Positions 34,436 through 45,111 of a DNA stretch of 64,000 nucleotides are shown here, piece after piece. The notes beneath the pieces were generated by a model that saw only the letters and a list, made by a program, of their open reading frames with translations, was not told the origin of the DNA and did not search any database. The DNA comes from Muraenolepis orangiensis (taxonomy: Eukaryota > Chordata > Actinopteri > Gadiformes > Muraenolepididae), in assembly GCA_027704905.1 (NCBI GenBank), contig JANIIK010000565.1:204501-268500 (forward strand), read 5' to 3'. The position numbers were made by a program, and so were the translations under genes. Each line of letters begins with the position of its first letter. Within the stretch, counting starts at the first letter, position 1.

Positions 34436-34636
34436 TGTTACAGGGTGGTTTAGGCAGGTATATATCACAGGCACAATACGTCCACCCTGTGGACGTATTG
34501 TGCCTGTGATATATATATATATACCTGCCTCACGTGACTATACCTCAGTTGTATGATTGCCTGCTCACTGTGAATACACGGTGTTGAGACACAGCCTGAC
34601 TTGCCTTGTTTATAAATGCACCTACATCTACAAACA
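34436..34636 (+). repeat. gypsy-1 3' LTR with long hairpin
   Basis: 201 bases. An inverted repeat spans 34,454-34,528: GTGGACGTATTGTGCCTGTG and its complement face each other across three bases, then TA-rich arms. The 5' LTR has only the right arm, so the left arm was added after the LTRs diverged or was lost from the 5' LTR. Confidence 0.92.
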
Positions 34637-34641
34637 GTGAG

Positions 34642-35210
34642 TAGTAAGTGGCGCCATCCAGTGGTGGAGAAAAGGTAGGGGGGGAAAAAAGAAGAAAGAA
34701 AAATAGGGATGAGTGTGTTTGGGTGGCCAGACGAGATGTTTGATTGTTTTTGTTGCGTATATGAGGGGAATGAAAAGTAAAAACCACTGTATAGGCTCCT
34801 CTCTGTGCCTACACTGTCAAGCTGAGCATTTAAAATAAGGGGGGGTCCAAAGTAATAAAATAACAGGATTCCAGATCTGCACCTATAAGGGAAGAGAGAC
34901 TCGTGAATGGTCCGGAGTCCATCAGAACACGGACAACGGCAAGTGGGCTCTGTGGGTTAGGATTCAAGTTGGTTAGAAAATTAGATTTGGTTTTTATGGA
35001 AGGAAGAATTTTTTAATATACATGTGTACGCACACATACATACACACATACATGTATATGTGTGTACGCACATGCATACAAACGCACACATATATATCTC
35101 ATATTTTTCCTCCTGTATTTATCAATTTTTTGTCTTTTTTCTTTTTAATTGTTTTTGGGGTGTTTTTCAATTTTTTCAGGTTGTGCTAAGGAGACAGTGT
35201 CACTGGCGAG
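34642..35210 (-). mobile_element. 5' remainder of PLE-A copy 2 beyond the gypsy-1 insertion
   Basis: It continues the sequence interrupted at 29,341. It is non-coding, with CACACATACATACAC-type microsatellite (about 35,030-35,090) and T-rich DNA. The outer boundary is where GTTAGG and another PLE-A 3' end start at 35,211. Assignment to PLE-A rests on position only. Confidence 0.5.
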
Positions 35211-35378
35211 GTTAGGTTTTTGTGGTGTTTCAGTTTTGGTGGGTTTGTACCCTGTGTTAGGGTTAGGTTTTTGTGGTGTTTCAGTTTTGGTGGGTTTGTA
35301 CCCTGTGTGCACTGGCTCACCATCTCCTATCCTTTCTGTGTTTTTTTTCTTTTTTTCTAGACGTAAGGGTTAGGGTTA
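35211..35378 (-). mobile_element. Two PLE-A 3'-end stubs separated and capped by telomeric repeats
   Basis: The stub 35,216-35,255 (about 40 bases of PLE-A 3' end) is followed by TTAGGGTTAGG. The stub 35,268-35,365 (about 100 bases) runs to CTAGACGTAA and is followed by GGGTTAGGGTTAG (35,366-35,378). Each retains the 3' terminus and is truncated on its 5' side. Confidence 0.88.
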
Positions 35379-35714
35379 GTGTAGAGCATTCGCTATATGC
35401 TAATTCATGTGTACTGTTTAGCGGCCACGGTAGTGGTACTGCACATGTGTGTTCACTGTGTGGTCCTGGAGACGCGACCAGTCATGTTTAGTAGTTACTA
35501 ATAAATACAGTTCTTATAAAAGTATCCCTCCGTATGGTCATTCAACATGGTGTCCGAAGTAAACCCGTACATACTGGACTCAACAAGTTTTGAAGGAAAA
35601 TAAACTTGACGTCTCAGCACCAACTCACCGTGACAACAAACTAGCATTGACAACGCGCGCAGTATCATCATGGATGACGGATTCCGCAGACCCGACCCGC
35701 TAGTGTTTGATGGG

Positions 35715-36620
35715 AACGTGGCGGAGAACTGGAGTGTTTGAACAGGAGTATGACATTTTCTTTGCGGCAGCACATTTTGACAAACCAGACCGCACAAAAG
35801 CATATATCTTTCTCAATTTGGCAGGATCTGAAGCTATTGAGCGTGAGAGATCGTTTGTATATGCGGCGGAAGTAAAAGCACCCTGTGACAATGGAGCCAT
35901 CATCACTCCCGCCGAGTCAAAGGAAGACCCGGATTGTTTGAAAAGTAAATTTCGGAACTCAGAGATAGACTTCTATGTGGCATAAGTAATGTTGGAGCCA
36001 AAATGCCTTTCTGAATAGCCAAACAGTTTTTGACCGTGTCGTGTTGATGTGCTGTACATAGGTCGGCGTTCAGTGTTATTTGTAAAGAGTTTTCGTATAT
36101 ATTTTTGGTTGATGGTCAATAAATGGATTGGCATATCCGAAATTATACGAGCACTCTGGACATTGAATTCTTCAAGCACGCGGCTAACTCAACTCAACCC
36201 ACTTGCCCCTCGCAGTAGGCTTATAGGTAAAGGCTCTACAAGTAATGACGGTCTAAGCAAGACTTTGCTGCGTGATAGCGAATTAACTGTCTAAGGCTAT
36301 CTCTGTGTCGAATACATGAGCTGTCAGACCAGCACATAAAAGCATTGTCAACAACACGAACGTCCACAAATGTTGACAGCGTGCAACACAGTCATAAGGA
36401 AACAGAGGTTTGAGACAAGACCGAAGTCAGTCAGAAAAGAGTGCACAGCAGATCAGACTGTAACAATTGTGGAGGCAGCCACGAAGCTAAGAGAGAGGAT
36501 TGCCCTGCTTATGGTCAACAGTGTCACACCTGCAAGAAATGGAACCACTACAAAAGATGTTGCAGAACAACACTGCAGTGCCCTAGCACACACAGATATA
36601 GGAAATCTGTCAATCAACTT
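35715..36620 (+). pseudogene. gypsy-2 Gag, broken
   Basis: Capsid-like segments WSVFEQEYDIFFAAAHFDKP and FLNLAGSEAIERE precede the BEL solo LTR. After it the frame resumes with GLSKTLLRDSELT and the nucleocapsid knuckles CNNCGGSHEAKREDC and CHTCKKWNHYKRCC (about 36,455-36,560). An internal deletion near 35,955 removed most of the middle that copy 1 (19,400-19,560) still has. Confidence 0.78.
35990..36240 (+). repeat. Solo BEL/Pao LTR in gypsy-2 gag
   Basis: TGTTGGAGCC...CTCTACA, 251 bases, bounded by AGTAA at 35,985-35,989 and 36,241-36,245. This is a 5-base target duplication. It sits at the same site as the BEL element at 19,598. Confidence 0.9.
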
Positions 36621-39080
36621 GAGCCAGACCAAGCCACAGGTGGTAGTGACGATGAGTTATTATATATATATGTTGATGGCGTAACACTAGAGACCATTGA
36701 CACAATAGCATCTAATATCACTGAGAAAGGTGAAGCATTTACCACAATCCATGTAAATAGCAAGCCCATAGAAGTGAAAGTAGACACAGGGGCAAAATTT
36801 AACATGTCACATGATGCATTCAAACATGTGGGGGAAGGAGAAAAAATAGACTCAATAGGCTCAAACAACTAACTTGGTCCATATGGAGGAAGCCAAATCA
36901 ACACTGTGGGTTCAGTTGTCCTATCATGCCACCTAGCAGGCCAGCCATATGTACTGCAGTTCTACGTTGTAGAGAGAAACGTCCAGCCACTACTAGGCTT
37001 ACCAGCATGCCTACGCATGGGATTAGTTACACTGAACAAGGAAGTTCATCAACTCAGCGTGAATAGCAATGCCAACCTAACCCATCAGATCTTCAGAGTA
37101 CGCTGATCTTTTCAAGGATGAACTGGGCATGTTACCAGTCAGATACTCCATGAAGCTAGATCCAGATGTACAGCCCACCATCCGTCCAGCCCGCCGTATT
37201 CCAGTAGCCATGCAGGACAGAGTGAAGGCGGAGCTTTCTAGGATGATGGACTTCATCCATCAGGGGTCATCGTTCCTGTCTCAGAGCCAACTGAATGGGT
37301 GTCATCTATGGTGGCCACAAACAAAAAGCAAACCGATGACATACGTATCTGCATTGACCCCAGGGATCTCAACAAAGCTTTGCAGCGTCCTCACCACCCT
37401 ATGCGTACTGTCGAGGAGGTTGCGTCACAAATGACAAACGCAACCGTGTTCTCAGTCTTAGATGCCAAGAGCTCTTTCTGGCAAATCTCCTTGGACAGTA
37501 AGTCATCACTTCTAACCACTTTCAGCACACCTTTCGGCCGCTACAGATTTCTCAGGATGCCATTTGGAATAAATGCAGCCAGCGAGGTGTTCCAGCGGTT
37601 ACCCCTGCGCCATCATCGTCGACGACATACTTGTCGGAGGCCGAGATGAAGCAGAGCACGACATGAACCTGATGAAGGTGCTCAACCGTGCGCGTCGAGT
37701 CAATCTCAGACTCAACCCCCTCAAGTGCAAGTTCTGATTGGCTGAGGTCAGCTACGTGGATCACGTATTCACCAGCGAGAGTCTGAGAGCAGACCCATCC
37801 AAAACCAAGGCAATCGCAGAAATGCCTGTTCCCGAGGACATCACAGCACTCCAGCGCTTCCTCGGCATGATCAACTATCTTGGGAAGTTTATCCCGGACT
37901 TCAGTGAACTTTCCGCTCCACTGAGAGAACTGACACGTAAAGACAGTGTGGTGCTGGCTGAAGCAGCACCAGGACGCATATGATGTCATACTACGATGTT
38001 CATCTACCAGTCACACTCACCTGCGACGCTTCGCAACACGGACTCGGAGCAGCATGCTTGCAGGAAGGCAAACCGATTGCCTACGCATCACGAACGCTGA
38101 CTCAGACTGAAACACGCTACGCACAAATAGAGAAGGAACTGCTGGCAGTTGTGTTCGCGTGTAAGTTCAATGACTATCTATGGAAAGCCAGTGACTCTGG
38201 AGACTGACCATCAACCCTTAGTCACAATCATCAAAAAGCCAATCTCCACAGCTCCAGCACGACTCCAACGTATGATGTTTCAGCTGCAGAGATACAACAT
38301 CAACCTTGTCTACATTAAAGGGAAACACAAGTACCTGGCCGACACTCTGTCACGAGCCCCCAGGGCATCCACCTTTCAACACACAAACGAAAAAAATGAC
38401 TGAGGTGATGGCGGTCAGCCACATCTCATCAACTCGCCTGGAGGAGTGAGGAGACACACGGCAGAGGACACAACGCTGCAGAACCTCACCACCGTTATCA
38501 AACATGGATGGCCTACTAAACAGCGCAGCGTTCCTCTAGCCATTGGTCGTTTCTTCTCTTTTCGAGATGAGCTCATTGTTGAAGGAATCATCATGAAAGG
38601 TAACCAAACAGTCATCCCTCAGTCACTACAGAGAGAGTACATAAACATTGTACACAGGGGTCACCCAGGAGCTGAGTCAACCAAACGCAGAGCCCGAGGT
38701 GTGGTGTTCTGGCCTAACATGAGCAAAGACATTGACAATGCCACACTCTCATGCTCAGTGTGTAACAGTACAAAACCACACCAACAGAAAGAGCCACTCA
38801 AGCCACACCCAGTACCGGAATTACCTTGGTCTATGGTGGCAACAGACATCCTGGAATGGAATGGCAAGCATTATCAAGTGCTCGTGGACTCATACTCAGG
38901 GTGGTATGAGGTCGATCTACTCAAGGACCTCACGTCAACTTCAGTCATCACCAAACTGAAACGACATTTCTCAGTCCATGGATCACCACACACTCATCTC
39001 AGACAATGCCAGACAGTACACCAGCCAACGGTTCAAAGACTTTGCCATACAGTGGGACTTTGAGCATGTTACCAGCAGTC
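36621..39080 (+). pseudogene. gypsy-2 Pol relic: protease, RT, RNase H, integrase
   Basis: Protease VKVDTGAKFNMS (about 36,780); RT entry YSMKLDPDVQPTIRPARR (about 37,145), RICIDPRDLNKALQ, VLDAKSSFWQISLD, RMPFGINAASEVFQR (about 37,560); a gap around the active-site loop (IIVDDILVGGRDE is frame-shifted near 37,620); RNase H TCDASQHGLGAACLQ, ASRTLTQTETRYAQIEKE; integrase RGHPGAESTKRRARG, CSVCNSTKPHQQKE and VATDILEWNGKHYQVLVD. There are many phase changes. The frame stops in the integrase core near DNARQYTSQRF. Confidence 0.8.
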
Positions 39081-39084
39081 CAGA

Positions 39085-39640
39085 AGAGAGTTTGTAATAT
39101 GTCTCGGATACGAACCTGTGTCTCCAGTTGTATTGAATGGGACAATGGAGTATAATGTTTCATGTTACTGAGTTGTTTATTTGCCTCTAAAAGATATTGC
39201 ACCTTGTCCATGATGACTATTTGAGACCCCTTATCAACTGGTTTAATTATGATAGATGGATTGGAACAAAGTCCCTTAAGAGCCTGCCAATGTTGTTTGG
39301 TCAGATTCTGTTTTTTGTGGGGTCTGGGCCGGAATCGTGAAAGTGAATTTAAATCCTTACGTATAAGAGTCTGTACTATCTCCGATACCTGTTCCGTTTT
39401 AGGTTCCCACACCGAGGGGTTTGTAAACGGTATACGGAGATAGTCAGACTCATATTGGAAGTGGTCCAGCAGCTTAAGTCTCCTGTGGTAGACATGCAGG
39501 TCCCTGCGTAGCTCCATGCGGTCCACCTGTGTGGGAGTTGGAATGAAGGCGAGGCCTTTCTCTAATACCTCCATCTCGACTGGGCTAAGCCTGTAGGAAG
39601 AGGAGAGGTTGTTAATATTGGAGTGATGGGGAGTTGTTAT
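39085..39640 (-). pseudogene. PLE-B reverse transcriptase N-terminal part, truncated
   Basis: The frame reads LSPVEMEVLEKGLAFIPTPT, YHRRLKLLDHFQYESDYL, IPFTNPSVWEPKTEQV, SIIIKPVDKGSQIVIMDK and LLEANKQLSNMKHYTPL. KPVDKG is the DKG motif diagnostic of Penelope-like RTs. The catalytic palm motifs are absent because the element ends at about 39,085. It parallels the PLE-C RT N terminus segment by segment. Confidence 0.82.
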
Positions 39641-39657
39641 GGTACAATCCTCCCCTC

Positions 39658-41485
39658 CTACATGTTTAACTGATCCAACCTAGATTTGAGGATTCTCCCT
39701 GCTGTAGGACCAGTCCAGTGGATGGGATCATGATTATCTGTGTGGAAGAGGAGTTTGTTTAGTTCGTTGAGTGTTTGAAATTTTTTTGTTATGTGTTGGT
39801 TGAGTCCCGTTATTAATGACTGTTGTTGGGGAAGTCTGTCCGAAAAGTTGAGAAGTGGTATGTGGATCTGTGCATTCGGGAAGACTTCCACACAGGAACT
39901 CATTAATTGTTGTAGTTGTTTTTGTGTCGTAATGGTGTTTGTTGCCCCAGACAGTTATTAAGGCCCACAGACAAGACCACTCTTTCTATCATTGGTTTTG
40001 GAGTCTGCTTCTTCAGGATTTCTCTAATGTGGAGAAATTTGGCCCCTGGGAAGCTATCCACCTGTACCCGGGATCCAAAAAGGGTGGTATACGTGACCGG
40101 TTAGAGTCCCCTAGTATGATTATGGGCTTGGTTATTTCTATGTCCCATTCAGACATTTTTCTGCTGGAATGTGGATGTTTGACAGGTTCCAGGCGTGAGG
40201 CAGGGGCGGGCCCAAACAGCGGGGTGGTCTTTGAGGTGTTGGAAAACTCAGATTGGGAATTATTCAGAATAAATCTGTTTGTAGCTGTAATACTCGTCAT
40301 CATTTCCTGTCCACCCGTTTTGACCAAACCCCTGGGGGCCCGCGCCGGTCTCAACCCGGTCCCTGGTTGTTGTGGGCCTGGAGAAAGAGGAGCGGGAGAA
40401 GAGGCAGCAATGGAGTTACTGCACGGTAGAGCCACATTACTGTATAATGTTGATTTTACAACAGTGGGTGATGTTATGGGCTCCCTCTGCTCCTCCCGCC
40501 GCTCTAACCCAACTACTGCTGTCTGATGTTGTTTGTCTGGACCCCATGAAGACAGGACCTGCACTGGGACGGTAAGCGTTCTGAACTGTAGTGGCTTGGG
40601 ATCAGCAGATATGATTGTGCCCTCTAATGTTTTTGTCCCATCGGATGCTGGAGAGTGTGCCGGAGCCAACTGTTGTTCCTGGTTACTGCTAATGGAGTCT
40701 TGCCCAAGAGGCACTTGGGGGTCCTGCTCTGTATGCAACTGCCGTGAGGAGATGTCTGTTATATTCGTCCTCCCCTTTGTTGCCAACGAATGGTCCAACC
40801 CCACCTCTGGGTCCCAGTCAACAGAATCCCCTCCACAAGCGGCTGCCCGGCCCCAGCCAACAGAAACACAGGGTAACTGTGATCCCGCTTGACGGGGACG
40901 GACAGGCAGCGGCGGGAAGGACCCCGGAGACAAAGACTCCGGCAATGGCTCCAGCGGGGGAGAGGAGCGTGCTCTCTCCAACATGGCCCTTAAAGTGTCC
41001 ACTGAGGAGGCAGTATGCTTTTGTTTATATCTAACTCTACTCCAACTTACGGCTATATTAAAAGCCTCCAAGTCCAAACCCTCTAATAGTTCTAGACCCT
41101 CTGCCAACACTGTATCATAATGTTCCCTAAGGATCGCCATGTTAGCCTCCAACCATTGGGCAGTATTGACTTTAACCCTATCTGTGGTGGTCTGGTTAGG
41201 AGAGGAAGGCTTTATAAATGCCGTCAGTCTACTGACCTGTCAGCATTCCTAAGGGGGCAGTTTTATTTTTTGCTGAGTTTAATATTTCTGAGTGATGGAT
41301 GGCCTGTAAAAGTTTGAAATAAGTTTTACTCAGGATCCTGTCTGGGACCCTGGAAACCTTGGCCGGCGATCTGGAGGGCTGTCCCTCAATTGGCAGATGG
41401 TCGGCAAAGGAATCACCCCATTTGTGGTTTTGTGACAAGGCCTGGTACCAATTGTCGTTGGGAGGCCATGTTGACAGGTTAAAAG
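39658..41485 (-). pseudogene. PLE-B ORF1: conserved N-domain, Pro-rich linker, SGNH hydrolase
   Basis: Sense order: KWGDSFADHLPIEGQ, ILSKTYFKLLQAIHHSEIL (about 41,320), a frameshift near 41,240, LTAFIKPSSPN, TAQWLEANMAILREHYDTVL (about 41,130), VSWSRVRYKQKHTASSV; a linker of about 230 residues; IIILGDSNRSRIP (about 40,110; block I), a shift near 40,070, VDSFPGAKFLHIR (block II), RVVLSVGLNN (about 39,960; block III), and HDPIHWT (about 39,720; block V). All SGNH blocks are readable. Roughly three frameshifts break the copy. The exact start codon is unclear. Confidence 0.78.
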
Positions 41486-42030
41486 TTAGGGTTAGTTAAG
41501 AGCATAAAAACACAGGTAAAAGAGAGACTAATTAAAAAAGAAATAATTGAAAGAGCATTAAAACACAGATAAATTAGAGACTACTAAATAAGGGGGGGGG
41601 GGGAGGAAAAGGAAAAGGAAAAAACAAGGGAATGGTACAACAATAAAAACAGTAAGAAAACTCTAAAAGTTGTTGGTCCTTGGATACCCACAGGAGGCAA
41701 GTGGAAATAAAATAATGCTGGTAGGTAGAACAAAAACCACACTGGAAAGTGCTGCTCGCCAAAACCTCCAAGCAATTGTTTGTTTCTCTGTTTCAGAGAG
41801 GAGTCTCCGATCCAAGTGAGCAGGCACGATGGTATTAGTCTTCGGTGTGCACACTCTTGACTTCTCCAATTTCCACAGGGGAATACTCACTCAAATCTTG
41901 TTGGTTGTCCTCTCTGGAACAAAAACCTCTGGTAGGAGGTGAGCATTTCCAAAGCTCTATGGGCAATCCAAGTTTGTTTTAAAGACCAACAAGCATTTAA
42001 AAAGTTTGCATAGGTAAAAAACAGTAAAAG

Positions 42031-42068
42031 AGGGCCTGACGTTTCGCCACCTGTGGCTTCTTCAGAGG
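42031..42068 (-). ncRNA. Hammerhead-ribozyme-like motif, PLE-B
   Basis: Minus strand: CCU, CUGAAGA, A, helix II GCCAC/GUGGC, GAAA, CGUC, AGG. Helix II differs in sequence from that of PLE-A but stays paired, and CCU/AGG can form a short helix I. It lies about 0.55 kb upstream of ORF1, as in PLE-A. Confidence 0.6.
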
Positions 42069-42080
42069 GTAGTAGGGTAG

Positions 42081-42596
42081 TGAATTCTTAGAGGAAAATG
42101 GAGGGAACCGTTTGCCATGTGGCCTCGCCTGATTGGCTCGTTTTCTTTTTCTCCAGTGCACCAAGTGTAGTAAAATGTCCCCAAAACATACACCGGCGCC
42201 CTCTATAGGTTGGTAGGACTACTGTCATAAAATATGCCAAAAAAGTTCCTTTTAGTTACCCCATACATTCAAAGAAAAAGGGAGGGAAGAAAAAGAAAAA
42301 ACGAGGAAAGGAGTAACCTTTTTATAATAAGGGAGAGGCAAGGACCAGGCACAGGCTGGGTTAGGTTTTGGGGACTGTAGGCTCAGCACCGTAAGGTGCT
42401 GGGCAGGCACGGGCTCAGGTCCCATCCTAGAGCTCCCTTAGTGGTAGGAAAAAAATAAATTTTAATGAACAGACATTAACAAGTAACAAAAAGACAACCA
42501 GAAGATCAAAAAGGGGAAAGGGAAAAAATAAGATAGGGAAAGGAGGTTTTTTTTGGGGTTCTTTTGTAAGTTATGTTAAAGGGATAGGGGAAAAGG
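42081..42596. other. Unassigned repeat-like DNA between PLE-B and PLE-C
   Basis: No coding. At about 42,358 the text GGGTTAGG is followed by TTTTGGGGACTGTAGGCTCA, and CAGCACCGTAAGGTGCTG (about 42,384) is a hairpin. This resembles another element 3' end joined to a telomeric unit, but the family is not known. Confidence 0.35.
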
Positions 42597-42629
42597 GGGT
42601 TAGGGTTAGGGTTAGGTTAGGGTTAGGTT
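42597..42629 (+). repeat. Telomeric repeats (TTAGGG)n at the 3' end of PLE-C copy 1
   Basis: About five units, some shortened to TTAGG, directly followed by the element end (GAGAGGCGCTCACTCCCATG). Confidence 0.95.
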
Positions 42630-43114
42630 GAGAGAGAGGCGCTCACTCCCATGTACCCCGCCACTACGTGGCACACAGGAGAGAGGAGGGCACGGGCACA
42701 AGCTAATATATTAAAAGAATAACGTTTGCTCAAAAATAAAAAAATAAAAAAATATATAAATAAAAATAAAAATAAAAGATAAAGTAAATTGAATGAAGAG
42801 AAAAGGGAGAGATGAAGGTTATGTTTAGGAGAGGGGATAGAAGAGGTTATGGTGAGGGCCAGGTGGTGATTGGATGTATGGATGAAGAGGTTATGGTTAG
42901 GCAAGGAGGTTATGTTGAGGAGAGGGGGTGAAGGGGTTGTGATTAGGTAAGGGAGAGAAGGGGGTTATGTTGAGAAGAGGGGGTTGAGGAGGTTATGGTG
43001 AGGGCCAGGTGTTGCTTGGATCTGAGGGTAAAGAGGTTATGGTTAGGCAAGGGAGGGAAGGGGGTTATGTTGAGGAGAGGGTCTGGGGGGCCGGCGCTGC
43101 GCCTGGCGACCCAA
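42630..43114 (-). other. PLE-C copy 1 3' region
   Basis: Purine-rich on +, with tandem GGTTATGTTGAGGAGAGGG-type units shared with 47,040-47,290. Near the end a hairpin GCCAC-GUA-GUGGC (minus strand) precedes the telomeric junction by about 40 bases. Confidence 0.7.
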
Positions 43115-44902
43115 CTATAAACCCAGTTGGGTAAGCCAGTCTCGCAGCATCGAACCCGCCGTCTCCGGGGTCCAATGGATGTTATCATGTATTGTGTGAA
43201 ATTTGAGTAGGGATAATTGCTTTAGGTACCCGCAACGAGAGTCCACGTCCTCTATGTTGTCCCTAACAAACGTATTGAAAGCCTTAACACAATGGAGTTG
43301 GGCGACAGATAGTCTAATAGATACGGTTAAAAGGGGAATGGCGATGCGGGCCTGAGGGAATTTTATTCTGGCTACTCGAACAAGTCGTCGGGTGTCCTTG
43401 ACGATGGTGAGTGCCGTTTGTTCCCTCAGGCAATTATTAATGCCAACCGAAAGGACAACCAACTTGGTGTCCGGTCTAGGGGACGTGAGCCTGAGGAGGA
43501 TGGCGGTGAGGTGGCGGAGCGTCGCTCCCGGGAAGCTGTCCGCCTGGATACCGTCCTGCTTAAACTTAGGTATGCGGGCTATGTTCGAGTCCCCCATGAT
43601 AATGATGGGTTTCCTAATGGGGAGAGACCACATAGTCGCTTTACGGTTGGTGTGAGGATGAATACGAGGCTGGTAATAAGACGGAGATCTGGGTTGGTTA
43701 TCCTCTGATGGTCTAGAGGGGGAGAAAAAACTTAATGGAGGAGGGGATGGGAAGGAAGAAGATGGAGCCTGGTGAGAAGGCGGGATGGAGATGGAGGTGG
43801 ATAAAGGTGGAGACTTAAGAGGAGGTGAGAGAGGGCAGGGGTGGATCTCGGCGCTAAAAGTGACGGGATTAGGTGGTTTATTCCCACCCCTACTAATCTC
43901 AATTTGTGTACTGACTCCCAAGACAGCGTCATCCGTCCGAGGAGGTGGTGGAGGGGTCGAGGCCGAGGCAGAGGTCGAAAGGCCAAATGGCACCCGGGCC
44001 AGGTCTCCTCCAAGGGAGAAACGACTGGGCTTGGGAGTTGATGTGGGAGACCTAGAACCTGCTACCAAAATAGGTTGAGGGGAGCCGGTGTCTATTGGGG
44101 TGGTCTGTACTGGTGGCATAGCAGAGGGTGGACGTGACCTGGTGGTTGGGAGGCGTTGTGGTAGGGGAAGACGGTTATGGCGTGGTGGTTGAGATGTAGA
44201 TGTAACTATAGAGGGGGGAGGGGGATGGTGAGTTAAAGAAAATGGCGGAAGGGAAAGAAGAGGAGGGATAGGCAAAGGCCTAGAAGGTAGGATTAATGTA
44301 GTGCGGTGTTTAAACAGTGTTTTTAAAGTAGCCTGTGGTCGTGTAGGGAGTGGTGGGAAGGCTACAGTGTCTGAAATAAGTGGCGGAATGATGGGTGGTG
44401 ATGAATTTTTTGAAACGGATAATAAAAAACGTAGTGAAGTGATGGAGGAGGGAGTGAGCCGTCTGCCATAACGTTGATGGGCCCACCTAAGGGCTCTCTC
44501 CATGGCCTCGCCATTAAATGGCTCTAAGCCCACAGTGAGATCCCTTAGGATCCTGGCATAGTGCTCAATAAGTAAGTGTAGGTTATTGTTCATCCAGGTA
44601 ACTGTGTTTTTCTTAATTAAAGTCAAAACCGTGTCATCGGGTGCCGCTGGCTTGATAAAGGCCGTGAGGTGAGCTACCTTTTTAGCCATACCTAGTGGAG
44701 GGGCACCTTTTGAGAGGGCCTCTGTTAAAATCTCCGTATGGTGTATGGACTGCAATAATTTAAAATAGGTTTTGCTGAGTTTAAAATTAAGGTCTGTAAA
44801 TGTGTTTGTCCCAGTAGGGGTGGCCTTTGGAGGAGGAGGCCTCCGCGGTCCCGAAATGTAGCCACCCAATAAACCAAATCTACTGCCGCACGAGTTAGCC
44901 AT
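43115..44902 (-). CDS. PLE-C ORF1 protein, copy 1: N-domain, Pro-rich linker, SGNH hydrolase, 595 aa
   Basis: The start is chosen at the ATG ending at 44,902 (MANSCGSRFGLLGGYISGPR); the frame is open further upstream but into low-complexity leader. Residues about 35-150 form the conserved N-domain: LSKTYFKLLQSIHHTEIL, VAHLTAFIKPAAPDD, NNLHLLIEHYARIL, ALRWAHQRYGRRLTPSS. About 155-430 are proline/serine-rich and probably disordered. The C-terminal about 160 residues are SGNH: IIIMGDSNIARIP (Ser), DSFPGAT, VVLSVGINN (Asn), DNIHWT (Asp/His). All catalytic residues are present and the frame is unbroken. GDSL-type ORF1 proteins are known in some L2/CR1 LINEs; the function here is not known. No RT follows in this copy. 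Confidence 0.85.
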   Translation of the reverse strand: MANSCGSRFGLLGGYISGPRRPPPPKATPTGTNTFTDLNFKLSKTYFKLLQSIHHTEILTEALSKGAPPLGMAKKVAHLTAFIKPAAPDDTVLTLIKKNTVTWMNNNLHLLIEHYARILRDLTVGLEPFNGEAMERALRWAHQRYGRRLTPSSITSLRFLLSVSKNSSPPIIPPLISDTVAFPPLPTRPQATLKTLFKHRTTLILPSRPLPIPPLLSLPPFSLTHHPPPPSIVTSTSQPPRHNRLPLPQRLPTTRSRPPSAMPPVQTTPIDTGSPQPILVAGSRSPTSTPKPSRFSLGGDLARVPFGLSTSASASTPPPPPRTDDAVLGVSTQIEISRGGNKPPNPVTFSAEIHPCPLSPPLKSPPLSTSISIPPSHQAPSSSFPSPPPLSFFSPSRPSEDNQPRSPSYYQPRIHPHTNRKATMWSLPIRKPIIIMGDSNIARIPKFKQDGIQADSFPGATLRHLTAILLRLTSPRPDTKLVVLSVGINNCLREQTALTIVKDTRRLVRVARIKFPQARIAIPLLTVSIRLSVAQLHCVKAFNTFVRDNIEDVDSRCGYLKQLSLLKFHTIHDNIHWTPETAGSMLRDWLTQLGL

Positions 44903-45111
44903 CTTGATTGTTTCAATACAAGAAAAAAGAAAGGGTTTGGGGTTTGAAAAGGAAGACACAAAGGGGGAGGGGGAAGGAAAACAAGAGAGAAAAAAAAGGG
45001 AGAGAAAATATGTGAAATACACTATAATGAGGTTAAATCATAACTTGCATTGGATAGGATAAGTTTAAGAAAGTAATAAAAACAATGAAAAAGTTTATGT
45101 TAAAGATGAGT

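Larger units (their letters stand above)
29342..34636 (+). mobile_element. Ty3/Gypsy LTR retrotransposon (gypsy-1), structurally complete
   Basis: The LTRs start TGTTACAGGG and end CTACAAACA, flanked by the 5-base target duplication GTGAG (29,337-29,341 and 34,637-34,641). After the 5' LTR comes TGGTGTCAGAAGC (primer-binding position), then gag, a frame-broken pol, and a purine tract AAAAGGAAGGGAGA just before the 3' LTR. It is inserted in the 5' region of PLE-A copy 2. Pol frameshifts make it non-autonomous. Confidence 0.92.
35379..39080 (+). mobile_element. Ty3/Gypsy relic (gypsy-2, copy 2), 5'- and 3'-truncated
   Basis: A partial LTR (35,379-35,547, ending CATTCAACA) is followed by TGGTGTCCGAAG, gag (interrupted by a solo BEL LTR), a protease, and RT/RNase H/integrase. 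It ends mid-integrase at about 39,080, where PLE-B begins. There is no 3' LTR. Confidence 0.82.
39081..42080 (-). mobile_element. Penelope-like element family B, 3'-truncated
   Basis: Minus sense: hammerhead-like motif at about 42,030-42,070, ORF1 at about 41,480-39,660, and the start of RT at about 39,600-39,090, cut within the N-terminal RT by the junction with gypsy-2. GIY-YIG and the 3' end are missing, so its relation to telomeric DNA cannot be seen. Same architecture as A and C but clearly diverged in sequence. Confidence 0.8.
42630..45111 (-). mobile_element. Penelope-like element family C, copy 1 (ORF2 deleted)
   Basis: Minus sense. It retains an intact ORF1 and the 3' region but lacks RT and GIY-YIG. 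The sequence jumps at about 43,085 from the ORF1/ORF2 overlap to the purine-rich 3' region. The 3' end meets TTAGGG at 42,629, at the same base position in the element as in copy 2 (46,898), give or take the ambiguous GG. Confidence 0.85.
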
